Shown here: piece by piece, positions 52,781 through 61,139 of the stretch | Layout: the number at the start of each line of letters is the position of its first letter | Numbering within the stretch: position 1 is the first letter of the stretch | From: Cellvibrio sp. 79 | GTDB lineage: Bacteria; Pseudomonadota; Gammaproteobacteria; Pseudomonadales; Cellvibrionaceae | Length of the DNA stretch: 64,000 bases | NCBI GenBank assembly: GCA_003056245.1 | Contig: MVDH01000003.1 | Location: forward strand, 1,537,331 to 1,601,330 | Reading direction: 5' to 3' | Translations under genes and position numbers: made by a program | Notes under the pieces: generated by a model | The model's input: the letters and a program-made list of their open reading frames with translations, nothing else | What the model was told of the DNA's origin: nothing | The model's database searches: none

Positions 52781-52883
52781 AGTCAGTCCTGAAATAAATT
52801 TTATAAATTATTTAAAAGTTAATCTCTTTTAAAAATTTAATTTTTTTAAAATAAATCTTTTCAAAGAGCTACCTTGTTTTCAA

Positions 52884-52906
52884 GCGGGTCATCGGCGATG
52901 GCCCGC
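52884..52906 (-). terminator. Hairpin after the CE8 gene, possible terminator
   Basis: GCGGGTCATC and GATGGCCCGC pair around three bases with one G-T pair. It lies about 22 bases past the CE8 stop on the minus strand; the following sequence is only weakly T-rich, so termination is less certain. Confidence 0.55.
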
Positions 52907-52927
52907 CGTATGAATTTCCCTGATGAC

Positions 52928-54802
52928 TCACTTGCTATAACTTGGTGTCCACGAACTAAAAATATTACTGATGGTGTATTTGGCCGCTTCGCTTGCCGAT
53001 AATTGTTTTGATTGTTTTGCGCGTGCAGACGGGTTTGCCCCGGCACCGGTGGTGAGGTATTCAGAGAAGCGTGCGGTATCCAATGTGTTTTCACTCATCT
53101 TCACCCAACCGACAGCAGAAATATGTTGGCCGAGTTCCGTGCGAATATAAGTCGCTGCACCGTAAGGTCTCCAGTTGCGACCTAATGCAACAGAACCTTT
53201 ACTCACATTCGATGCGGCAGTGACTTTGCCACCGAGGAAAACCAAACCGTAAGGTACATTTTGCTCTGTACTCGGTGCGGTTAATGCAGAGCCACCGCCA
53301 ACACTGTGAATGGTGTTGTTATCAAACACGGCTGTTGCTGCGCCGAAAATAAAATCGACTGTGCCTTGAATGTGGCAGTTGCGATAATACTGGGTGCCGC
53401 TGTGCGTATAGAGCGTGTCCTGGTTGCCCAGCAAACGGCAATTGCGGAATTGCAAACGCTGGCCTTGTGCGAGCAACGCAACCGCTTGTGATCCAACACC
53501 GAATGAATTTTCGATAGTGATATTTTCTACAGAAATATCATTCGCCTTTATCGTGACACTCGCACTACCGGAAGTTCCAATCGTACCGCCGTTGCCATTG
53601 GACGTACTGGCACCATCGTTGTACGTCAAAATAGTTGACGATGTTTTTCCGGTTTCACCGCAAAAAGTTACAAAGGGTTTTGTCACCGATAATTTTTCGC
53701 GATAGGTACCGGGCTTGATGCGAATTTGCGTGGGTGTCGTATTGGAATTGGACAACGTATTTAACGCGGCTTGCACCGTTTTGTATTGGCCGGAACCATC
53801 TGCCGCTACACGCAAAATCGGTTGATTGGTGATGCTGTTGCAATCCGATGAAGTGGGGTTGGTTGGTGTAGTAGGGCAGGCGGCGGGTGTAATGCCATTG
53901 CCGGTTACGCGCAGGTTATCGATATTCGCTAAACCATCGGCAGTTTCTGCAACCAATTTAATGCTGTTAGTACCGGCTTTCAGTGGTACATCCACATTCA
54001 CGGTTTGCCATTGCGTCCAGTTGCTATTGGTAGGGAAATCCAGTGTTTTAATTTGCGTATCATTCACTACAATCGTTGCACGTCTTGCGGCGGTTCCACC
54101 ATTGCCAAAACGAATTTGGGCTGTGTAGGTTTTTGCACTTGCGGCACTAACACTCCAGGTGATTGATGCACCGACTGCATTGTCGGAATCTACAAATCCT
54201 GTTCCGGTGTAACCGGTGTGCTTGGTGTCGATAACACTGGCAGTGCTACAAAATCCCACGGCGCTTTCTTCAAAAACCCAACTGCTTTCGTTCGCAACTG
54301 ATGAGGCAATTGACGAAGAACTTTTGCTGGAGCTCACCGGCACGCTGCTTTTGATGCTCGAGCTGGTGACGGTAGTACTTGAGCTGGATTTGGACGTTGT
54401 CGGAGTAGATGAGGTTGCTGCCCCGCACAAACTGCCATTCACTTTTGGCGCGCCCGCTGTGCCATTGGCTTGAAAACCAAAACTTGCCGATGCGCCAGGT
54501 GCGAGTGTTGCATTCCAGCTTAATGCCGTAGCGGTGTAAGGATTTGATCCACTTAATGTTGCATTCCACGCGTTGGTGACGGAGGCGTTTGCTTCCTGCC
54601 ATGACACCGACCAATTGTTCGCGGTTTGCGTAGTGTTATTAGTGACTTTAATTTCCCCGGTAAATCCACCGCCCCAATTATTGGTGACCGTGTAAGTACA
54701 CGCAGCCATGGTGTGTTGGCTGGCGGCAAGCAGAATGCTCGCGGTTAATGCCGAAAATTTTAAAGCGTTGTAGTAGCGTCTTTCTTGTTTGGACGAATTC
54801 AT
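52928..54802 (-). CDS. Secreted CE8 pectin methylesterase with CBM2 and CBM35 modules
   Basis: A 624-residue enzyme: signal peptide (to HTMA, residue 33), CBM2 (about 34-130), short serine-rich linker, CBM35 (about 173-308), then a pectinesterase domain (about 322-624). The beta-helix signatures are clear: ILRVAADGSGQYKTVQAALN at its start, GNQDTLYTHSGTQYYRNC with the first catalytic aspartate, GTVDFIFGAATAVFDN with the second, and LGRNWRPYGAATYIRTELG near the end. It removes methyl esters from pectin, which makes polygalacturonate accessible to the two lyases beside it. ATG at 54802 follows GGGAAC; the open frame extends further 5' without a signal peptide. Confidence 0.94.
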   Translation of the reverse strand: MNSSKQERRYYNALKFSALTASILLAASQHTMAACTYTVTNNWGGGFTGEIKVTNNTTQTANNWSVSWQEANASVTNAWNATLSGSNPYTATALSWNATLAPGASASFGFQANGTAGAPKVNGSLCGAATSSTPTTSKSSSSTTVTSSSIKSSVPVSSSKSSSSIASSVANESSWVFEESAVGFCSTASVIDTKHTGYTGTGFVDSDNAVGASITWSVSAASAKTYTAQIRFGNGGTAARRATIVVNDTQIKTLDFPTNSNWTQWQTVNVDVPLKAGTNSIKLVAETADGLANIDNLRVTGNGITPAACPTTPTNPTSSDCNSITNQPILRVAADGSGQYKTVQAALNTLSNSNTTPTQIRIKPGTYREKLSVTKPFVTFCGETGKTSSTILTYNDGASTSNGNGGTIGTSGSASVTIKANDISVENITIENSFGVGSQAVALLAQGQRLQFRNCRLLGNQDTLYTHSGTQYYRNCHIQGTVDFIFGAATAVFDNNTIHSVGGGSALTAPSTEQNVPYGLVFLGGKVTAASNVSKGSVALGRNWRPYGAATYIRTELGQHISAVGWVKMSENTLDTARFSEYLTTGAGANPSARAKQSKQLSASEAAKYTISNIFSSWTPSYSK

Positions 54803-54931
54803 ATAGTTCCCGCTATTTATGTTTATGAATTGGATATAGGCATACCGGCCCATGCCAAAAATGGCGCAGGCAAAACATGCAATCTCATACCAGATCTTGG
54901 GGATCACTTCGGTACAGGTTCGATAGAACAA

Positions 54932-55360
54932 CAGGGGTTGGCTGTTCCTGAGCCATGTTTTTAGGTAACCGTTTTATGTGCTTGCGCAATTCATTCAACG
55001 GCCAGTAACCGCTAGCTTGTTAACTGCCTGCTTGTTAACTGCTTGCTTGTTAACTGCTATGGCCAGGTAATTGTTTGATTTGCTGCCAAGCTATTGCCGA
55101 TTCGTCGCTGGTTTATTTTTGTAATAGTTTTTTATGAGGCGTTAAAAGCTGCCGTTATTCATATAGTTCTAATGACTATATTTGTGATTTTATAATACTA
55201 ATGAGATCTTATTAGTGTGAGAGCTAACAGATAAAAGGTGAATCTGGCGACATTTTGCGTGTTTCGCAGTACCTTTTTCGTGATAGCAGATGTTTTTATT
55301 TTCATATAAAAACATAAAACCATTAATGAAAATAAAAGGTAAAGATCAGTTAACCGGCGC
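54932..55360. other. Gene-free region with a short tandem repeat
   Basis: About 430 bases upstream of the CE8 gene. Near 55014-55060 the unit CTTGTTAACTGC(x)TG occurs three times in tandem (GCTTGTTAACTGC repeated at about 15-base spacing). The rest is AT-rich. It probably contains the CE8 promoter. No gene is supported. Confidence 0.5.
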
Positions 55361-55362
55361 TC

Positions 55363-55608
55363 CTATCCGCGGATACGAGCAAAGGGCTTCGCCAGCTCAA
55401 ACACTCGCGCCGCTCGCAAAACCGTCGCATCACCTAGTGCTGGCCCCACAATCTGCAAACCTATAGGCAGGCCGTTGCTATCAAACCCAATTGGGACGGA
55501 TGCGGCGGGCTGTTGAGTCAGGTTAAACGCACTTAAAAATGGCGCTTGCGGTGCTGTGCCCCGTTTGCTTACCGGTTGGGATTGCACGGGTGTCACCAGC
55601 ATTCGCAA
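55363..55608 (-). pseudogene. Amidase-signature family remnant, C-terminal piece
   Basis: About 80 codons matching only the end of amidase-signature proteins: MLVTPVQSQPVSKRG, then LSAFNLTQQPAASVPIGFDSNGLPIGLQIVGPALGDATVLRAARVFE. These enzymes run to about 450-500 residues with Ser-cisSer-Lys catalysis in the missing part. Nothing upstream continues it. It is therefore a decayed gene, left between the two groups of pectin genes, and suggests deletion or insertion events at this junction. Confidence 0.8.
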
Positions 55609-56076
55609 CGGCTTGCGCGAATTTGGGATATACCTGAATACAAAGCGGCACGACGCACATTTTTGGTGCCAATGTCGTCACTTTCGGCATAGGTTATAAA
55701 TCTTATTTTCTGAATAATTATATAAATGTCACCTAATCCTGCTTGTATACAACGGCGGTGAACGTTTAACCTCTGTTCCTGACATAACACCAAATATAAA
55801 AATTATTTCAATAATAAATGTCGTTCACCATCAACCCGGCTTTCGAGTCGTCATGTAATTCATCGGTAATGGGTCCGCCTCGCAGTATCAGGCTAATAAA
55901 AAACGGTTAATCGCCGGTCATTCGCTTGTCCGCAGTAAAGCGCAATGAAATCCCTGACTCGAATCAATCGTGTTGGTACCTTGCGTGCCGGCGTTGCCTT
56001 TTGCGGACGAGTGTTCGAGCAGTGGATGTATTAACCGCGGTATAACAACTACATCCATTTTTTAGAGGACACTTTT
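55609..56076. other. Gene-free region before the first CBM2 metallopeptidase
   Basis: About 470 bases between the amidase remnant and the plus-strand cluster. No supported gene or clear repeat. The right end carries the leader of the next gene, with an AGAGGA ribosome site ten bases before ATG 56077. An upstream promoter is expected here. Confidence 0.5.
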
Positions 56077-58572
56077 ATGCTTGGGGATAATTTTACAGTT
56101 GGGGGCAGGGCAAAAACCTGCCGTCTGGCGGTGCTATTGGGAGCCGGTTTAATCGCAACCACCTTTGGTAGTTCTGCCAGTGCAGCCTGTAGCTACACAG
56201 TGACTAATAATTGGGGCAACGGTTTTACCGCGGCCATCCGTATTACCAATGACACTTCTGCCGTTGTTAATAACTGGCAAGTTAATTGGGCTTATTCAAA
56301 AAATTCCGTGACCAACAGCTGGAATGCGTTGCTCACTGGAAATTACACCGCGAGCAATATTAGCTGGAACGGCCGGATCCAACCGGGCCAGTCAGTCGAA
56401 TTTGGTATTCAGGGTGTTACCAATGGCGGCGCGATTGAAACGCCGCAAATACTCGGTGCATTGTGTTCGGCAAATGCAGCATCCAGTGTTTCCAGTATTT
56501 CACCCGTTGTGAGTTCTTCCAGTCGTAGCAGCAGTAGTGTTGCTCCTGTAGCAAATAATATTGCGACACTCGCCACCGCAACAACGTCATACGTTTCTCC
56601 GTGGGAAACCATTCGCGCGGTCAATGACAATAGCAATCCCGCAAATTCAAATGATAAATCGGCCGGTGCTTACGGCAATTGGAATAACCCGAATTCAATT
56701 CAATGGGTGCAATACGATTGGCCACAAAATTATTCACTCACCAATACACAAATTTATTGGTTCGATGATAACGGCGGCGTATTAACACCAACGCGCGCTT
56801 ACGTCGAATATTGGAACGGCAGTGCGTGGGTAAATGCGGGTAATGTGCCGCTCGTGAAAAATGCATTTAATAATCTCGCACTGAATGGAATTGTCACCAG
56901 TCGTGTGCGCGTTTCCATGCTTAACACCACACAATCAACCGGTATTTTGGAGTGGCGCGTTGCCGGTACGGCAGCGGGTGGGATTAGTTCTTCACGCAGC
57001 AGCGTTGCAATCAGTTCAAGTTCTGTTATCAGCAGCTCAAGATCAAGCAGCTCTATTGCGGTAAGTTCTTCATCAAGAATTAGCAGTTCAGTTGCGCTGA
57101 GCAGTTCATCGCGCAGCAGCACGCCTGTTGTGAGCAGCAGCTCAAGTAGTTCACCGAATGTTGCGCAATGTAGCGCGCATACATGGCCAAAATACGAACC
57201 GGATTTGAATTACGATTTCCGTACCGATTTCGGTCAAGTCGATACCAGCAAATTCAAAGTTTATAACGGTTGCCCGGCGAGCACGATTGCCGGTGTAAAA
57301 ACCAAAGGCCGCTTTGCATTTATCTGGGGAAAAAATCGCAACCCTGCAATTACCGATGCCGATATTGATCGCGTACTCACTAACTTGAATGAAGATGCAG
57401 ATTACATTCACAACGTAATGGGTTGGCCGGTTGATAAATTGCAACAAGAAGGTTACTTCAGCAATATTTATCTTTACGGTTCAGGCCTGTGTACTGACAG
57501 TGCTGCTAACACCGAGAAAGGTGGCTGGCAAAGTGGTATCAACGGTTACCCGATGGTGTTGTTGTCGTACTATCCAGTGGTAACGCCAAGCGAACGCGGT
57601 GGCATTACGCACGAATTTATCCACACCATTATGGCAACGCGCGGTAACAAAGCAGCATGGTTTAACGAAGGTGGAAATACCTGGTTGCAAATGAATCTGG
57701 AAGCATCGCGCACCGGTAATTACGGTGTTGGATTTTTGGATGCAACGTCATTCCTCGCACCGCATATGCCGATCGAAAACTACAGCGGCTGGTTGCAAGA
57801 CGGAACCTTTGGTGGCCCTAACGCAGAAGGTGTAAATCGCACTGCCAATGGCCAACAAATTTCTACCTGGCGCGATTACCTCGGCGGTAACCAATACAAT
57901 TCGGCGTTCCCGCATTTCCTTGGTGTGCATGTGTCCAAAGGTGCAAACGCATGGCTGTGGGCGAAAGGATCGCACAATCATATTTTACGTTCGCTCGCCG
58001 GTGGTGTTGGTGAAGAACAAACGCAGCGTATGATTATGGAATTTCGCGCGCGTCAAGCGATGATGGATTTCGGTCCCTGGAGCAACGCGTTTAAAACGCC
58101 GATCAATAATAATTGGGGCAGAACTATCGGCGCTGAAAAAATTCCCGGTGGAATTTTACAAGAGCCAACGCCGCATCGTTTAACCTTCTACGCCGCAACT
58201 ACGCAGCAAGGCACAACACTGGTTCCAAGCACGGATACCTTGCCAGGTTGGTCTGGTGCTAACCAGATTCCGCTGAAAGTAACAGGCAATAAAGTGCGTG
58301 TGAATTTCCAACCGATCGGGCAAAACATGCGCGTACAGTTAGCCTATCGCGCGGCTGACGGTACTGCGGTTTACAGCAAGCCGGTTACCAGTGGCGAAGC
58401 CTGTCTCGATCTCACCAAAGCGCCGAAAAATGGCGTAGTAGTCGCGGTAGTTTCCAACGTGGATTACCTCTACAACGGTGAAGAAACCCGTACCCGTAAA
58501 CACGATTACCGTTTGCAAATCGTGGAAGGGGTAACGGGCACCGCGCCGCTCTACGACAAACACTATCAATAA
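56077..58572 (+). CDS. Secreted CBM2 protein with a discoidin-like module and a putative zinc metallopeptidase domain
   Basis: An 831-residue protein: signal peptide (to SASA, residue 36), CBM2 (about 37-131), serine-rich linker, a beta-sandwich module (about 160-300, with SPWETIRAVNDNSNPANSNDKSAGAYGNW and GILEWRVAG) of the F5/8-type kind often appended to arabinan-active enzymes, a long serine-rich linker (to about 365), and a C-terminal domain. That domain has GGITHEFIHTIMATRGNKAAWFNEGGNTWLQM: H512-E513-x-x-H516 with E531 as likely third zinc ligand. This looks like a gluzincin-type peptidase, perhaps of the DUF6055 kind. Role: cutting cell-wall glycoproteins while bound to cellulose is inference. 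Confidence 0.8.
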   Translation: MLGDNFTVGGRAKTCRLAVLLGAGLIATTFGSSASAACSYTVTNNWGNGFTAAIRITNDTSAVVNNWQVNWAYSKNSVTNSWNALLTGNYTASNISWNGRIQPGQSVEFGIQGVTNGGAIETPQILGALCSANAASSVSSISPVVSSSSRSSSSVAPVANNIATLATATTSYVSPWETIRAVNDNSNPANSNDKSAGAYGNWNNPNSIQWVQYDWPQNYSLTNTQIYWFDDNGGVLTPTRAYVEYWNGSAWVNAGNVPLVKNAFNNLALNGIVTSRVRVSMLNTTQSTGILEWRVAGTAAGGISSSRSSVAISSSSVISSSRSSSSIAVSSSSRISSSVALSSSSRSSTPVVSSSSSSSPNVAQCSAHTWPKYEPDLNYDFRTDFGQVDTSKFKVYNGCPASTIAGVKTKGRFAFIWGKNRNPAITDADIDRVLTNLNEDADYIHNVMGWPVDKLQQEGYFSNIYLYGSGLCTDSAANTEKGGWQSGINGYPMVLLSYYPVVTPSERGGITHEFIHTIMATRGNKAAWFNEGGNTWLQMNLEASRTGNYGVGFLDATSFLAPHMPIENYSGWLQDGTFGGPNAEGVNRTANGQQISTWRDYLGGNQYNSAFPHFLGVHVSKGANAWLWAKGSHNHILRSLAGGVGEEQTQRMIMEFRARQAMMDFGPWSNAFKTPINNNWGRTIGAEKIPGGILQEPTPHRLTFYAATTQQGTTLVPSTDTLPGWSGANQIPLKVTGNKVRVNFQPIGQNMRVQLAYRAADGTAVYSKPVTSGEACLDLTKAPKNGVVVAVVSNVDYLYNGEETRTRKHDYRLQIVEGVTGTAPLYDKHYQ

Positions 58573-58584
58573 TTGATTTATATC

Positions 58585-58619
58585 CAGCCCAATCACAAGT
58601 GTGATTGGGCTGCTTCATT
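58585..58619 (+). terminator. Rho-independent terminator between the two metallopeptidase genes
   Basis: CAGCCCAATCACA and TGTGATTGGGCTG form a perfect 13-base stem around AG, followed by a weak T-rich tail, 12 bases after the stop. Confidence 0.8.
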
Positions 58620-58731
58620 TCATCTCTCCAATATGTTGCGCGCGAAATATCGTGAAGCAATTGCATTGGGGTTTTGTATCAATTTATTTTTTGAATCTGA
58701 AAATATAATTCGGATTCAAGAGGGATTCTTT

Positions 58732-61062
58732 ATGCGCGCTTTAACAATTCAAAAACAATTTTTAGCAGCCGTTATTGGATTAGGCCTGGCCAGCAGTTTG
58801 GTCGCCACCAATGCATCCGCAGCCTGTGTGTACACGGTTAGCAATAGTTGGGGTTCAGGTTTTACGGCATCCATTCGTGTAACCAATGACACTGCTGTTG
58901 CAGTGAATGGCTGGCAAGTGAATTGGGGTTATACAAAAAACACAGTGACCAGTGCGTGGAATGCACAATTAAGCGGAAGTTATTCAGCAACCAACCTGGC
59001 GTGGAATGGCAATTTAAATTCGGGCCAATCGGCTGAGTTTGGTGTGCAAGGTGCAACCAACGGCGGTGCTATAGAAACACCCGCAATAACCGGAGCATTG
59101 TGTAGTTCATCAACAGCGTCAAGTGTTGCATCGAGCGCGCCAGTTATTTCCAGCAGCGTAAGCAGTATTGTGCGCAGTTCATCCAGCAGTGTTGCGCCTG
59201 TAGTCAATAATATTGCAACGCTCGCTACTGCAACAACTTCCTATGTGTCGTCATGGGAAACTATTCGCGCTGTGAATGACAACAGCAATCCGGCAAACTC
59301 AAATGATAAATCAGCGGGTGCTTACGGCAACTGGAATAATCCGAACTCCATTCAATGGGTGCAATACGATTGGCCGCAAAATTATTCACTCACTAACACG
59401 CAAGTGTATTGGTTTGATGACAACGGCGGAGTGCTCACACCAACGCGCGCTTACATTGAATATTGGAGTGGCAGTGCCTGGGTGAATGCGGGCAATGTAC
59501 CGCTGGTTAAAAATGCATTTAATACGTTGGGATTAAATGGAATTGTTACCAGCCGTTTGCGCGTTTCCATGCTGAATGCTACGCAATCTACAGGCATTTT
59601 AGAATGGCGTGTAGCGGGTAGTGCAACGGGTGTCGTTTCATCTGTGCCTGCATCTTCAATTCCTTCTTCATCTGTGCGCAGCAGTTCCGTTGTTTCCAGC
59701 AGCCGCTCAGCGCAAAGTTCATCATTGGTTTCAAGCAGTGTTAGAAGCTCAAGCAGTTCGTTAGTGGTTAGTAGTTCGAGCAGTTCGCGTGCAGCCGTCT
59801 CATCCTCTGTCGCAAGCAGTTCATCAGCCGCTGTATTCACACCGATCACCAATCAATACGAATACGAAGGTGTTAACACCAGTAATGCTGTTTATAAAGA
59901 TTCAAACCGTTTCCGTTTGTATTACGGTGCTGATAATAAACGCGGACCCAAAGGCAATTTGGGACTTCATTCCGATGCTGATGTAACACGCATGCTCGCG
60001 CACATGGAAAAAGTGTATGACTACTTTGTAACAAACCGTGGCTTTAAATCACCTGCGCAATCGATTCATGCCAGCAGACCCGGCTTCTTCAAAATTAACG
60101 TGTATTCAGTAACCGATATCGATGCCGGTGGCTTTATGGGTTACAACGGTACCGCTGGTTTAAGTTATCTGGTGATGCGCAGTAATTTGTTGAATGTCGA
60201 TAGTATTTCCACCCACGAATTTGGCCACGGAATTACGTTAGCAGAAGCCATCTGGATCGATAAAGCACGCACCGGCGCCTGGTGGGAAACTACAGCAGAA
60301 TGGTTTGCCGATGCTTACATGAGCCCGCTTAACAACACTACTAACTTTAATACTGAATCCTTGCATGCCGGTTCATGGCGTACGATTGTCCATAAAGATA
60401 ATTTGTACGAAGCATGGCCGTTCCTGAATTACCTGAGCAACAACCCGGATAATTATTCCAACCTTGGCCGCGATGCGATTCGTAATTTAATTCGTGCGCA
60501 CCAAGGGCAGGAAACACCATTGCATAGTTTGGCTCGCCTGGTTCAACCGGTTTCAGTTCAAACATTGGTTGGACGTTATCGCGCGCGTATTGCTTACGGT
60601 GATATCGGTCATCCATTAGTACAAGCGCGAGTATTGAGTGCACAGCGCGATGCAAGTTTCCGCACACGCGCCTATCGCAATCTGGAGGCAATTGATTCGA
60701 CTACTTATCGCGTAATCGCTGCACGTAAACCGCAATACACCGGCAGCAATATTATTCCGTTAACCGCAACGGGCACTGGTCAAATCAGCATTCAGGTTAC
60801 CAACCTGGGCAATGGTTTGAGCGATAGTAATTTTACCGCTGTGGTCGCGATTAAAGCGTCGAATAATAGTGTGCGTTATGTCGATCTTCCGAATGGGACG
60901 GGCAGTTTCCAATTGGCGACGGGCGAAGAGTCCAGCCTGGTGGTTACCAACACGCCGAATAATTTATATCTCTACAACGCCTTTGAAAGCACAGAAACAA
61001 GCCAGGAATCGATTGGCTTGAATTATCAAGTGCAAATCCTGGGCGCGCGTCCACGCGATTAA
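58732..61062 (+). CDS. Second secreted CBM2 putative zinc metallopeptidase, paralogous layout
   Basis: A 776-residue protein: signal peptide (to ASAAC, residue 29), CBM2, serine-rich linker, the same discoidin-like module as its neighbour (about 85-90% alike by eye), another serine-rich linker (about 305-365), and a catalytic domain. The latter has DSISTHEFGHGITLAEAIWIDKARTGAWWETTAEWFADAYM: H495-E496-x-x-H499, with E519 or E523 as third ligand. The HExxH differs from the neighbour, so the peptidase domains are related only at the level of the motif while the accessory modules are close copies. ATG at 58732 begins the signal peptide and has AGAGGGA upstream. Substrate unknown. Confidence 0.78.
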   Translation: MRALTIQKQFLAAVIGLGLASSLVATNASAACVYTVSNSWGSGFTASIRVTNDTAVAVNGWQVNWGYTKNTVTSAWNAQLSGSYSATNLAWNGNLNSGQSAEFGVQGATNGGAIETPAITGALCSSSTASSVASSAPVISSSVSSIVRSSSSSVAPVVNNIATLATATTSYVSSWETIRAVNDNSNPANSNDKSAGAYGNWNNPNSIQWVQYDWPQNYSLTNTQVYWFDDNGGVLTPTRAYIEYWSGSAWVNAGNVPLVKNAFNTLGLNGIVTSRLRVSMLNATQSTGILEWRVAGSATGVVSSVPASSIPSSSVRSSSVVSSSRSAQSSSLVSSSVRSSSSSLVVSSSSSSRAAVSSSVASSSSAAVFTPITNQYEYEGVNTSNAVYKDSNRFRLYYGADNKRGPKGNLGLHSDADVTRMLAHMEKVYDYFVTNRGFKSPAQSIHASRPGFFKINVYSVTDIDAGGFMGYNGTAGLSYLVMRSNLLNVDSISTHEFGHGITLAEAIWIDKARTGAWWETTAEWFADAYMSPLNNTTNFNTESLHAGSWRTIVHKDNLYEAWPFLNYLSNNPDNYSNLGRDAIRNLIRAHQGQETPLHSLARLVQPVSVQTLVGRYRARIAYGDIGHPLVQARVLSAQRDASFRTRAYRNLEAIDSTTYRVIAARKPQYTGSNIIPLTATGTGQISIQVTNLGNGLSDSNFTAVVAIKASNNSVRYVDLPNGTGSFQLATGEESSLVVTNTPNNLYLYNAFESTETSQESIGLNYQVQILGARPRD

Positions 61063-61089
61063 TTACTGCCTGTAAATTCATAACTCATT

Positions 61090-61126
61090 AATTCACTGCT
61101 GCAACACAGCGGCAGTGAATTTTTTT
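61090..61126 (+). terminator. Terminator overlapping the GH43 leader
   Basis: ATTCACTGC and GCAGTGAAT pair, with the loop TGCAACACAGCG, followed by TTTTTTT. It ends the second metallopeptidase gene and leaves the ribosome site GGAG of GH43 directly after it. Confidence 0.75.
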
Positions 61127-61139
61127 GGAGAAAATTGTT

